The notes beneath the pieces are model-generated. The model was not told the origin of the DNA and made no database searches. It worked only from the letters and a program-made list of their open reading frames with translations. Below, piece by piece: positions 34,441-43,373 of a stretch of DNA of 64,000 bases. Within the stretch, counting starts at the first letter, position 1, and each line of letters begins with the position of its first letter. This DNA comes from Desulfitobacterium_A sp035539115 (GTDB lineage: Bacteria; Bacillota; Desulfitobacteriia; Desulfitobacteriales; Desulfitobacteriaceae): positions 1-64,000 of the forward strand of contig NZ_DATLJA010000015.1 of the NCBI RefSeq assembly GCF_035539115.1, in the 5' to 3' direction. The translations under genes were made by a program, and so were the position numbers.

Positions 34441-34779
34441 TTATTTTTTCTTAAGTTTGCTTGAGTATTCGCTGATCATTCTCCAGATGTTGAGCATCAG
34501 CCTTAGCTCCTCCGGCTCTTTATTTTTAGCTATGGATACTAGCTCATTGATCAAACTGTTGGGTTCAACGTTTACTTCTTCCTGAAGGAGGTAATCGACT
34601 GTGACCCCTAAAGAACTTGCGATATTGACTACGGTCTCCAGGCTAGGGTTCTTCTCTCCCCGCTCGACCTGACCGACGTATGACTCATTAACTTGTGCTG
34701 CCTCGGCAAGTTGTTCCTGCGTGAGTCTATACTTCGTTCTCTCTTCTCGGATTCGCTGACCCAAATGTTTGTATACCAT
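34441..34779 (-). CDS. XRE-family transcriptional regulator
   Basis: 112 residues. N-terminal helix-turn-helix of the Cro/CI class (LGQRIREERTKYRLTQEQLA ... VNESYVGQVERGEKNPSLETV, residues 5-50), then a short C-terminal helical part rich in Lys and Glu. This plan resembles SinR-like small repressors. The ATG at 34779 is 8 nt after GGGGG; longer starts to 34860 lack a ribosome site. Divergent from the CheY-like gene, so it may control it. Confidence 0.85.
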   Translation of the reverse strand: MVYKHLGQRIREERTKYRLTQEQLAEAAQVNESYVGQVERGEKNPSLETVVNIASSLGVTVDYLLQEEVNVEPNSLINELVSIAKNKEPEELRLMLNIWRMISEYSSKLKKK

Positions 34780-34930
34780 CTTCATAGCCCCCTTCGATCC
34801 CACTATATGGTATTGAGGATAAGGCTTGAAGATGCTGCTGGTATGATTCATGTTGACCATTAGTATTTTATAGTGATAGAATTACCCTATACAACTAAGC
34901 TATCGGTAAAAATCGAGGGGAATCTATTCA

Positions 34931-35344
34931 ATGATTTGTAAAGTTCTGGTCGTGGATGATGCGAGTTTTATACGTATGATGATTCGCCAGGTTTTAACCC
35001 GTTTAGGTTACACTAACATCTTGGAAGCTAAGAACGGTTTTGAAGCGATTGAAATTTATAAAGCAAATACACCCGCACTCACGATTCTGGATATTACGAT
35101 GCCGGAACTTGATGGGTTGTCTGCCCTTATCGAAATCATCGCTTTTGACCCGAAAGCTAAGGTGATTATGTGTAGTGCCGCTTCGCAAGAAACCAGCGTT
35201 CGCGAAGCGTTGGAGATCGGTGCAGTTGCTTTTGTGACTAAACCGTTTCATCCGGATAAACTCGGAAAAGTAATTGTGAAGGTTTTAACGGGTAACAACG
35301 GGAGGAACGATAACAACGGGGGATGTTCAGCAACCCTTAAGTAG
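34931..35344 (+). CDS. CheY-like single-domain response regulator
   Basis: 137 residues: a receiver domain only, with acidic pocket VVDDA (D9-D10), phosphorylation site in TILDITMPELDG (Asp about 54), the Ser/Ala switch in MCSAAS, and Lys in TKPF. A short Asn/Gly-rich tail (NGRNDNNGG) follows. AGGGGA precedes the ATG. No kinase is nearby. It lies upstream of a broken glycosyltransferase; a former role in controlling surface polysaccharide is possible but unproven. Confidence 0.9.
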   Translation: MICKVLVVDDASFIRMMIRQVLTRLGYTNILEAKNGFEAIEIYKANTPALTILDITMPELDGLSALIEIIAFDPKAKVIMCSAASQETSVREALEIGAVAFVTKPFHPDKLGKVIVKVLTGNNGRNDNNGGCSATLK

Positions 35345-35355
35345 GTGAAAAGTGA

Positions 35356-36232
35356 AAATTTGAACAGTCTATTCCGTGGATTCTCGAATTTTCCAAAATT
35401 ATTACTTTCCCGGCAGCACTGATAATTATCACCGGTATAGCCTATTTACCGGGATATTTAAATGCTTTTATGGTCATTAGCCTGATTTTCGATAGACAGC
35501 CGCCCATTAAGGATGGATATCCAACCAAGGATATTACGGTTCTTATCGCAGCAAGAAATGAAGCAAATACCATAGGTAATACACTTAAATATGTAGCTAA
35601 CCAAGATTACACCGGAAGAATCAGAGTTTTCGTTATTGATAATGGCTCTACTGATAACACAGAAGCTAATGCGTACCTTGAGGGTAAAAATTTAAATCTT
35701 GATGTAACAGTTATCAGAGAAGAGCAGCCGGGAAAGTTTAACGCCTTAAACACCGGTCTTAAATATACCGATACCGACTTGGTTATTACATTAGATGCGG
35801 ACACACTTTTACATAAATCAGCCATCATATATTTAGTTTCTCGTATTGAAAGTTCACCTAAAGAGGTCTGTGCAGTTGCAGGTTCGGTACTTGTCCGCAA
35901 CAGCAGGGATAACATCAAAACGAAAATTCAGGAATGGAATTATTTTCTGGGAATTGCGTCCATCAAAAGAATGCAGGGTCTTTATCAAGGAACTCTTGTT
36001 GCACAAGGGGCTTACAGTATATATAGAACTGCAAATGTTATAGAAGTAGGTGGATGGCCAGACGCAATTGGTGAAGATATCGTTTTAACATGGAATTTAT
36101 TAAAAAAAGGATGGAAAACATATTTTGAACCATTGGCAGTTGCATTTACGGATGTGCCGACGAATTGGCATTCTTTTGCCAGACAACGTTCCAGATGGGC
36201 AAGAAATGATTGAAGCACTTCGACAAATAAAA
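35356..36232 (+). pseudogene. Truncated, frameshifted family-2 glycosyltransferase
   Basis: The open frame 35470-36213 encodes most of a processive GT2 catalytic domain (LIAARNEANTIGNTLKYVA, VIDNGSTDNT, LDADTLL, GGWPDAIGEDIVLTWNLLKKG, RQRSRWAR) like poly-N-acetylglucosamine synthases. In-frame sequence upstream to 35356 encodes a membrane segment (FPAALIIITGIAYLPGYLNA) with no ATG/GTG/TTG start. After WAR the frame shifts: reading one frame over continues MIEALRQIKP and then stops, so two bases appear lost at about 36201-36206. The C-terminal membrane helices are missing. It is AT-richer than its neighbours. A dead gene, perhaps transferred in. Confidence 0.8.
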
Positions 36233-36239
36233 CCGTGAT

Positions 36240-36283
36240 AAAAAAGCACCAAAATTTATCCGTTAAAGAACTAACTTTGGCGC
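36240..36283 (-). terminator. Terminator after the transketolase genes
   Basis: Stem GCGCCAAA / TTTTGGTGC (one G-T pair) with TTTTTT following on the minus strand. It lies about 100 bp beyond the transketolase C-subunit stop. Confidence 0.6.
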
Positions 36284-36381
36284 CGCGATGTCTGAAACAT
36301 CTACTTTCCAGACAGTTTGAGGTTGTCGCTTTGTTTTATTATTTATTGCTGATCTAATGGTTTTTTCCGAGGAGCTTTAAG

Positions 36382-37317
36382 CTATTTTCTTTTCAAAACC
36401 TCGTCAACCGCTTCCAGAATCTCCTTCTGAGTTAACCCATATTTCGCTAACAGCTCAAATGGGCGCCCAGATTCCCCAAAACAATCTTTGAGCCCGACCC
36501 GAACCATGGGAGTAGGTGCATTTTCCGCCAAAACTTCAGCTACAGCACTCCCCAAACCACCAATAATGGTATGTTCTTCGGCTGTGACCACAGCACCCGT
36601 TGCTTTAGCCATCCGGACGATCGTCTCTTGGTCAAGTGGTTTAACAGACGCTACATTCACGACTGCAGCTTGAACTCCGCGTCCCGCTAATTCCTCCGCC
36701 GCCTCCAGAGCTGCAGCAACCATTACGCCATTCGCAAAAATTACGACATCTGATCCCTCACGAATAACATTGGCCTTGCCAATCTCGAAGGTGTAATTTT
36801 CATCAAAAAGTAAAGGAACATCAAGCCGCCCCATGCGGATATAAACAGGTCCCTTATACTGGGCTGCAGCATAAATCACTTGGCGCGTTTCTTCGCCATC
36901 GGCAGGTACGAGAACAGTCATATTCGGTAGAGCACGCATGATCGCTACATCTTCGATGGCTTGGTGGGAACCCCCATCTTCACCGACGGTTACACCCGAA
37001 TGGGTGGCGGCAATCTTGACATTGAGTTTCGGATAGGCAATTGAGTTACGAATTTGCTCGAAAGCCCTCCCTGTTGCGAAGACAGCAAAAGTGCTAGCAA
37101 ATGGTATCTTGCCTGCCGCAGCTAATCCAGCCGCTGTGCCCATCATATTTGCTTCAGCAATCCCCATATTAAAAAAACGTTCTGGGTAATGTTTAGCGAA
37201 ATCCGCAGTTTTTGTAGATTTCGATAAGTCCGCATCTAAAACGACGATATCGGGATTTTCTGCTCCTAAGGCGACTAAAGCCTTACCATAGGCCTCCCGG
37301 GTTGCTTGCTTAGCCAA
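36382..37317 (-). CDS. Transketolase, C-terminal subunit
   Basis: 311 residues covering the pyrimidine-binding and C-terminal domains of transketolase. GIAEANMMGTAAGLAAAGKIPF contains the catalytic Glu for thiamine diphosphate, and THSGVTVGEDGGSHQAIED is typical. TTG start with GGAGG 9 nt upstream. It overlaps the N-terminal subunit gene by 8 bp; together they form one enzyme of the pentose phosphate pathway, split as in many archaea and clostridia. Confidence 0.93.
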   Translation of the reverse strand: MAKQATREAYGKALVALGAENPDIVVLDADLSKSTKTADFAKHYPERFFNMGIAEANMMGTAAGLAAAGKIPFASTFAVFATGRAFEQIRNSIAYPKLNVKIAATHSGVTVGEDGGSHQAIEDVAIMRALPNMTVLVPADGEETRQVIYAAAQYKGPVYIRMGRLDVPLLFDENYTFEIGKANVIREGSDVVIFANGVMVAAALEAAEELAGRGVQAAVVNVASVKPLDQETIVRMAKATGAVVTAEEHTIIGGLGSAVAEVLAENAPTPMVRVGLKDCFGESGRPFELLAKYGLTQKEILEAVDEVLKRK

Positions 37318-38140
37318 GACGTGATGCCTCCTCTCTCAATTCGCTCAGCGCTTGTTCTGCTTGTTCGGCACTGGGCGCATTACCATGCCAGCCGACTTGG
37401 TTTTCCATGAAGGAGATACCTTTACCTTTGATCGTTTTAGCCAATAGAAGAGTGGGCTTGCCCTTCGTCGCTTTCGCTTCGGCAAACGCTGCGATTAATT
37501 GTTCAATATCATGTCCATCAACCTCGATCACATGCCAACCAAAGGCCAGCCATTTATCCAACAGAGGACTCGAAGACATTACTTGTTCAGTGGGTCCGTC
37601 AATCTGTAGCCCGTTGCAATCCAAGATAGCGGTGACATTGTCCAATTTAAAATGAGCCGCAGCCATCGCCGCTTCCCAAATCTGTCCTTCAGCCATCTCC
37701 CCATCGCCCATCACGACGTATACGCGGTAGTCTTTTTTATCCAATTTTCCAGCCAAAGCCATGCCGTTTGCAGCAGATAAGCCCTGTCCCAAGGAACCTG
37801 TGGACATATCAACGCCTGGAATCTTTTTCATATCGGGATGTCCTTGGAGCATCCGTCCGGTTTGTCTTAAACCCAGAAGCTCTTCCTTTGGAAAAAACCC
37901 TTTTTCTGCTAGGGCAGCATAAAGAACAGGTGCAGCATGACCTTTCGACAGAACAAAACGGTCACGATCTGGCCAATGCGAGTCTTGTGGGTTAACCCTC
38001 ATCTCATGAAAATATAAGGTTGCCACAATATCCGCAGAAGACAAACTTCCTCCGGGATGACCTGATTTAGCGGGTAAAAGCATCGTGATGATATCTTGAC
38101 GAAGCTGATTCGCCATGCGTTTTAATTCAAGGACTGACAC
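37310..38140 (-). CDS. Transketolase, N-terminal (TPP-binding) subunit
   Basis: 276 residues. Binds the diphosphate of thiamine diphosphate through the GDGEMAEGQIWEA ... NGLQIDG motif (about residues 145-180). SGHPGGSLSSADIVATLYF near residue 25 is the usual opening. GTG start with GGGAGGA upstream. Not fused to the C-terminal half; the 8-bp overlap implies coupled translation in equal amounts. Confidence 0.93.
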   Translation of the reverse strand: MSVLELKRMANQLRQDIITMLLPAKSGHPGGSLSSADIVATLYFHEMRVNPQDSHWPDRDRFVLSKGHAAPVLYAALAEKGFFPKEELLGLRQTGRMLQGHPDMKKIPGVDMSTGSLGQGLSAANGMALAGKLDKKDYRVYVVMGDGEMAEGQIWEAAMAAAHFKLDNVTAILDCNGLQIDGPTEQVMSSSPLLDKWLAFGWHVIEVDGHDIEQLIAAFAEAKATKGKPTLLLAKTIKGKGISFMENQVGWHGNAPSAEQAEQALSELREEASRLG

Positions 38141-38202
38141 GCTAATTTCCTCCCTAAAACTGCTATTTTTTTTGTGATACTTGCATCGTAGATGTATAGT
38201 TT

Positions 38203-38234
38203 GAACTCATTAACCCGCAGGGGTTAATGAGTTC
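38203..38234. terminator. Hairpin between prfB and the transketolase genes
   Basis: Perfect 14-bp stem GAACTCATTAACCC / GGGTTAATGAGTTC with a 4-nt loop, 23 bp beyond the prfB stop. No good T-run follows on the minus strand, so it may be a weak terminator or a 3'-end stabiliser. Confidence 0.55.
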
Positions 38235-38256
38235 GATTTCATCCGATGGCTAGACT

Positions 38257-39367
38257 TTATTTCACATTTTTGGTTTTTTGCAAGTAGGCTGCAATAAATT
38301 CATCAATCTCGCCATCCATGACAGCCGATACGTTTGCGGTCTCCACATTCGTCCTGTGATCCTTAACCAAATTATACGGATGGAACACATACGAACGGAT
38401 TTGACTACCCCAAGCAATTTCTTGTTGCTCCCCACGGATTTCAGAGATCTCATCCTCTTGCTGTTTGCGCTTAAGCTCTAAAAGCTTGGCTTTGAGAACC
38501 CGCATCACGTACGCGCGGTTTTGAATCTGGGAACGTTCACTCTGACACGCAACCACGATTCCTGTCGGCAAGTGGGTAATCCTCACCGCTGAGCTTGTTT
38601 TGTTGATATGCTGCCCACCCGCTCCACTTGCCCGATAGGTGTCAACTTTTAATTCATCGGGATTGATCGTGATCTCCGAATCATCCTCTGGAACTTCCGG
38701 TATAACATCCACTGAAGCAAAAGAGGTGTGCCTGCGCCCAGCTGCATCAAACGGGGAAACCCGAACAAGACGGTGAACCCCCTTCTCCGATTTAGCATAA
38801 CCGTAAGCATTCTCGCCCGCGATCGAAATCGTTGCGCTCTTGATTCCTGCCTCATCGCCTGGAAGTAAGTCCATCGTTTCCACTTTATAGTCGCGACGCT
38901 CGCCCCAACGGACATACATCCGGTAGAGCATGGAAACCCAATCCTGAGCCTCCGTACCCCCCGCGCCCGCGTGTAAAGTCAAGATCGCATTATTCCGATC
39001 ATATTGTCCACTGAGCAGAATCTCCAGTTCCAATCCATCGAATTTTTCCTGTAGTTTCTTAACCCCTGCTTCTACTTCCGGCTCAAGAGAATCGTCATCC
39101 TCTTCCATCGCCAGTTCGTAAAGTGCTGTTAAATCTCCTAATTCAATGCGAAGATCTTCATAGATTTTTACTTTTCCTTGTTGAATGGAAAGCTCCTGCA
39201 TATATTTCTGAGCAGAAGTCGAGTCATCCCAAAAATCTGGGCGGTTAAACTCCCGCTCTAATACGCTAATCTTATCTATGCGCTGAGCGACGTCAAAGAG
39301 AAGCCCTCAAATCTGCCAAGCGCATTTCTAAACTTTCAAGCTCTCTTTTCCAGTCAGCTAGTAACAC
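38257..39367 (-). CDS. prfB: Peptide chain release factor 2, with programmed +1 frameshift
   Basis: Recognises UGA and UAA and releases the peptide. Reading starts at a GTG (39367; GGAAGGA upstream), runs 24 codons to CTT (L24), meets TGA at 39295-39293 followed by C, and continues in the +1 frame (GAC) for a total of 369 residues. CTT-TGA-C with AGGG a few bases upstream is the known autoregulatory slip site: low RF2 pauses at its own UGA and shifts. The SPF tripeptide (RVSPFDAAGRR) and the catalytic GGQ (SGAGGQHINKT) are present. It is not broken; automatic ORF calling from the ATG at 39201 would lose the first 55 residues. Confidence 0.95.
39293..39307 (-). promoter_or_regulatory. RF2 programmed frameshift site
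   Basis: AGGG (Shine-Dalgarno-like), then CTT-TGA-C on the minus strand. The in-frame TGA is codon 25. This matches the conserved prfB recoding element. Confidence 0.93.
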
Positions 39368-39424
39368 TTTTCTTCATTCCTTCCGAAGAATTGCGAGAAC
39401 AGGTTCAGACAAGGGCGCTCGCCT

Positions 39425-39557
39425 ATCAAACTAGGGTTCAAACGCCTGATCTGGGGAGGCAAGGTTCCCGCCAAAATCGTCTCCTGACTCTGTTGGCGGC
39501 GAAACACATCGTGTGTTCCGCCCTGCCTATGCATGTTGCGTTTTAACCAAGTTTGAT
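39425..39557. repeat. 133-bp palindromic element between secA and prfB
   Basis: Outer arms ATCAAACTAGGGTTCAAACG (39425-39444) and its imperfect complement GCGTTTTAACCAAGTTTGAT (39538-39557). Inside there is a second hairpin GGCGG-CGAAACACA / TGTGTTC-CGCC (about 39496-39521). No gene lies here. It might form structured RNA in the secA-prfB transcript or be a small inserted element. The arms do not match the 96-bp element family. Confidence 0.65.
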
Positions 39558-39631
39558 CACGACTCGCTTTAAAGCCTTCACCTGTTTCTCGCTATTCTTT
39601 TTAAAACTATTTTTGGTATTTCTATCAGGAT

Positions 39632-42136
39632 TTACTCATTTGCTCCATGGCAATTCTTATACTTTTTCCCACTCCCGCAAGGGCAAGGATCATTACGTCC
39701 AATTTTAGGCCCCGCATTATGCACTGGACGAGCTGCTTCCTCTTCATCCCGATTCGTGTGAACACGTTGAGGTTCTTCCGGAGCTTGTTCCGTTACCTGT
39801 GGGGCAACTCTCATCATATAGCGGACGATATCTTCTTGAATTGCATCAATCATCGCTTGGAACATATCGAAAGCTTCGTGTTTATACTCGACAAGCGGAT
39901 TCTTTTGCCCATAAGCACGCAACCCGATTCCTTCACGCATCATATCCATGGCATCCAAGTGATCCATCCACTTACCGTCCACGACCTGGAGCATAACTGC
40001 GCGCTCGATTTCCCGCATCAGTTCGGGACCAAACGCATTCTCCCTAGCTTCATATAAAGCTACAGCCTTATCCAGTAATAACTCGACGACTTCTTCCTTA
40101 TTGAGATTAACAACCTGGTCAGCCGTAATATCGTGATTGGGTAAGAAGTTAGTATCGATATATTCTAAAAAGCTATCCAATTCCCATTCTTCCGGGTAAG
40201 GGCTTTCTCCACTAAACATATCAACCGTGTCGGTAACGACCTTATTAACCATCTCCATAATATTTTCACGGAGATTCTCACCTTCAAGAACCATACGGCG
40301 CTGTCCATAAATAATTTCCCGTTGCTGATTCATGACATCATCATAATCGAGCACGTTTTTCCTAATCTCAAAGTTCCGATTTTCCACACGACGTTGTGCA
40401 GTTTCAAGCGAACGGGTAATCATTTTGGACGTAATTGGCACGCTATCATCCATGCCCAACTTATCCATGATGCCCATAATGTTCTCTGCTCCAAAGAGAC
40501 GCATTAAATCGTCCTCCAAAGAGAGGAAGAACTGAGAAGAACCCGGGTCTCCTTGACGTCCGGCACGTCCCCGCAACTGATTATCAATCCGTCGGGATTC
40601 ATGGCGTTCTGTACCTATAATATGCAAACCACCCAGTTCCGATACTCCTTCGCCAAGGATAATATCCGTACCGCGACCAGCCATATTCGTCGCAATCGTT
40701 ACGATATCACGTTGCCCCGCTCCGGCAATAATCTCGGCCTCTTTTTCATGATATTTAGCATTCAATACTTGGTGTGGAATACCCCGGCGCTCGAGTAAAG
40801 CACTCAATTGTTCTGACTTCTCAACGGAGACTGTCCCTACAAGTACAGGCTGGCCTTTGGCATGTCGTTCAACAATCTCCTCGACAACGGCCTGGTACTT
40901 ACCCTTTTCCGTACGATAAACTACGTCCGGTATATTTTGGCGAAGCATAGGCATATTCGTGGGGATCACGACAACATCCAAATGATAAATTTTCTTAAAC
41001 TCCGGCTCCTCAGTCAATGCTGTACCCGTCATCCCCGAAAGTTTATCATACATCCGGAAATAATTTTGGAAGGTGATCGTCGCCAACGTTTGCGATTCCT
41101 TCTCGATCTTAACGCCTTCTTTGGCTTCAATCGCCTGATGAAGTCCTTCGCTGTAGCGTCGTCCGAACATCAAACGGCCTGTAAATTCGTCGACGATGAT
41201 CACTTCGCCGTCTTTGACAACATAGTCCCGGTCCCGTTTGAAAAGGGCATGCGCTTTTAAGGCTTGATTCACATGATGTGCTAATTCGGTATGAACATCA
41301 TCATACAGATTCTCAACCCCAAGCATGGTTTCGACTCGGCTAATTCCCTGTTCCGTCAAGGTCACAACCTTGTCTTTTTCATTCAAATTATAGTCTTCTT
41401 CAGGCTTTAAGCGAGGAATGATCATCGCCACCCGGTAATAGAGTTCTGTAGGCTTGTCCGCCTCACCTGAAATAATCAAAGGAGTCCGTGCTTCATCAAT
41501 TAAAATGGAGTCCACTTCATCCACGATCGCAAAATTTAGTTCACGTTGCACCAAGCCTTCTGGGCGTGTGACCATATTATCGCGCAAATAGTCAAAACCG
41601 AATTCATTATTCGTCCCATACGTAATATCCGCAGCATAACTTTCTCTGCGTTGTTCATAGTTTAAGCCATGAACAATTAGCCCAACAGATAACCCCAGGA
41701 ACTTGTGGATCTGCCCCATCCATTCACTGTCACGACGAGCTAAATAATCATTCACGGTAATAATATGCACACCTTGGCCTGTTAAAGCATTAAGGTAAGA
41801 GGGCAGGGTCGCAACTAGGGTTTTACCTTCCCCAGTACGCATCTCAGCGATTCGACCGTCATGCAAAACCATACCGCCGACTAATTGTACATCATAGTGC
41901 CTTTGCCCGATAACCCGGTGTGATGCTTCGCGCACAACCGCAAAAGCCTCAGGCAGAAGATTATCGATGTTTTCTCCATTTTCTAACCTTTGTCGAAATT
42001 CTGCAGTCTTTCCTTGCAATTCCTCATCACTTAAAGCTTGTATCTCAGGTTCAAGAGCGTTAATTGCTTGTACGCGTTTCTGATACTTCTTTACTTCACG
42101 TGCATTGTCATCAAGAAGGCTATTTAAAAATCCCAT
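39632..42136 (-). CDS. secA: Preprotein translocase ATPase SecA
   Basis: 834 residues. Motor of Sec-dependent export. Walker A MRTGEGKTL near residue 100, DEAD-type Walker B DEVDSILIDEAR, helicase motif GRAGRQGDPGSS, and the C-terminal zinc motif CPCGSGKKYKNCH. The ATG at 42136 is chosen because AAGGTGG is 8 nt upstream; a GTG at 42148 is the alternative. Transcribed ahead of prfB, as in B. subtilis. Confidence 0.97.
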   Translation of the reverse strand: MGFLNSLLDDNAREVKKYQKRVQAINALEPEIQALSDEELQGKTAEFRQRLENGENIDNLLPEAFAVVREASHRVIGQRHYDVQLVGGMVLHDGRIAEMRTGEGKTLVATLPSYLNALTGQGVHIITVNDYLARRDSEWMGQIHKFLGLSVGLIVHGLNYEQRRESYAADITYGTNNEFGFDYLRDNMVTRPEGLVQRELNFAIVDEVDSILIDEARTPLIISGEADKPTELYYRVAMIIPRLKPEEDYNLNEKDKVVTLTEQGISRVETMLGVENLYDDVHTELAHHVNQALKAHALFKRDRDYVVKDGEVIIVDEFTGRLMFGRRYSEGLHQAIEAKEGVKIEKESQTLATITFQNYFRMYDKLSGMTGTALTEEPEFKKIYHLDVVVIPTNMPMLRQNIPDVVYRTEKGKYQAVVEEIVERHAKGQPVLVGTVSVEKSEQLSALLERRGIPHQVLNAKYHEKEAEIIAGAGQRDIVTIATNMAGRGTDIILGEGVSELGGLHIIGTERHESRRIDNQLRGRAGRQGDPGSSQFFLSLEDDLMRLFGAENIMGIMDKLGMDDSVPITSKMITRSLETAQRRVENRNFEIRKNVLDYDDVMNQQREIIYGQRRMVLEGENLRENIMEMVNKVVTDTVDMFSGESPYPEEWELDSFLEYIDTNFLPNHDITADQVVNLNKEEVVELLLDKAVALYEARENAFGPELMREIERAVMLQVVDGKWMDHLDAMDMMREGIGLRAYGQKNPLVEYKHEAFDMFQAMIDAIQEDIVRYMMRVAPQVTEQAPEEPQRVHTNRDEEEAARPVHNAGPKIGRNDPCPCGSGKKYKNCHGANE

Positions 42137-42261
42137 TAACCGATCCACCTTTCAAACGTCCCAGCGTATCATCTCATTTTAGCATTACCCTACTTTCGGT
42201 GCAACTACGATAGTATAAACCAGCATGGAAAATTCAGGTTAGATATTTCCTATCCTAACAA

Positions 42262-42302
42262 AAAAAGAGACCCGTTCAAATTCAAATTGGGCCTCTTTTA
42301 AA
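42262..42302 (-). terminator. Intrinsic terminator after hpf
   Basis: Stem AAAGAGG-CCC / GGG-TCTCTTT with TTTTTTT following on the minus strand, about 35 bp after the hpf stop. Confidence 0.8.
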
Positions 42303-42333
42303 ACTCCAGATTTCATTGAATTCGATCTTCGTC

Positions 42334-42861
42334 TCAGGCTTCAGGTTCCAGCAAGCCGTAATCGCCGTTATGACGACGGTAAACCACGTTCGCTGCCTGA
42401 TTATCTGAATTCGTAAATACGAAGAAGTTATGCCCAACGAGGTTCATCTGCATAATTGCTTCGTCAACTGACATCGGTTTCAACGCGAATTTCTTAATCC
42501 GTACAACCTTTTCATCTTCATCCGCAAGATCAACAGGATGCTCTGGTTCATGATCCTTCAAGACCTTCGAGCGCATCCGTTTGTTAATTCGGGTACGATA
42601 TTTGTCGATTTGGCGTTCTAATTTTTCGACGACAAGATCAATGGAAGCATACATATCGGCGCTTTCTTCTTCTCCGCGCAGAATAATTCCATGAATAGGG
42701 GCTGTGACTTCTACCCGGTGGCGGCCTTCCTCAACCAGTAAAGTCACTTTGACATCCATAAACTCATCTGAGTACTTTTCAAGTTTGCCGACCCGTTTCA
42801 GTACATACTCTTTCAGGGCATCCGTTACTTCGATATGTTTGCCTCGAATCATGATGTTCAT
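42334..42861 (-). CDS. hpf: Long-form ribosome hibernation promoting factor
   Basis: 175 residues. N-terminal ribosome-binding domain (MIRGKHIEVTDALKEYVLKRV, 4-95) and a C-terminal dimerisation domain (KKFALKPMSVDEAIMQMNLVGHNFFVF, about 125-175). Long HPF pairs ribosomes into inactive 100S dimers in stationary phase. GGGGG precedes the ATG. It is monocistronic, between terminators. Confidence 0.96.
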   Translation of the reverse strand: MNIMIRGKHIEVTDALKEYVLKRVGKLEKYSDEFMDVKVTLLVEEGRHRVEVTAPIHGIILRGEEESADMYASIDLVVEKLERQIDKYRTRINKRMRSKVLKDHEPEHPVDLADEDEKVVRIKKFALKPMSVDEAIMQMNLVGHNFFVFTNSDNQAANVVYRRHNGDYGLLEPEA

Positions 42862-42961
42862 AGTTTGTACCCCCTTTTAATCAGCTTAAATATTAATATT
42901 CCCTATTTCGCCGAAAAATCCTGCTATATGATGACCACGTCTATAATTTTCTTCTCAATAA

Positions 42962-43003
42962 AAAAAGAGAATCATTGTAAATTATTTCAACAACTCTCTT
43001 TTT
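42962..43003 (-). terminator. Intrinsic terminator after the cold-shock gene
   Basis: Stem AAAAAGAGAGTTGT / ACAATGATTCTCTTTTT with two mismatches; the T-run is part of the right arm on the minus strand. Confidence 0.75.
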
Positions 43004-43068
43004 CAATACCTGTAAAAGATTAACAACCTATAGTTTTTAGAGTTTAATATTCCCAAGCCTCTAAGGTC

Positions 43069-43266
43069 TTACTGAAGGATTACATTTGAAGCTTGCTCTC
43101 CACGCGGCCCCTGGATAACATCGAATTCAACGCTCTGGCCTTCTTCCAAGGTGCGAAATCCATCACTCGTGATGGAAGAGAAGTGGACAAAGATATCCTG
43201 ACCGCTTTCACTCTCAATAAATCCATACCCTTTTTGCTTGCTAAACCATTTGACTTTACCTAACAC
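43069..43266 (-). CDS. Cold-shock protein
   Basis: 65-residue CSD protein that binds single-stranded RNA and DNA. RNP1 KGYGFIE and RNP2 DIFVHFS are intact, and WFSKQKGYGF is a slight variant of the usual WFN. GTG start preceded by GGAGGTAG. The upstream ACCTCC (see regulatory entry) can pair with that ribosome site, so translation may be temperature sensitive. Monocistronic. Confidence 0.95.
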   Translation of the reverse strand: MLGKVKWFSKQKGYGFIESESGQDIFVHFSSITSDGFRTLEEGQSVEFDVIQGPRGEQASNVILQ

Positions 43267-43275
43267 TGAAAAACT

Positions 43276-43303
43276 ACCTCCTTGAATTTGGCCGCTTGGA
43301 GGT
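43276..43303 (-). promoter_or_regulatory. Anti-Shine-Dalgarno hairpin in the cold-shock 5' UTR
   Basis: ACCTCC at 43303-43298 (minus strand) is complementary to the ribosome site GGAGGT at 43281-43276, giving a 6-bp stem around a 16-nt loop. When paired the site is hidden. Whether it acts in the cell is inference. Confidence 0.5.
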
Positions 43304-43373
43304 TTTCAAAAGAAAACACATACCATAAAGCCTTACCCCATGAGGATAACCAGAATACGCCAATTCTAAACAC

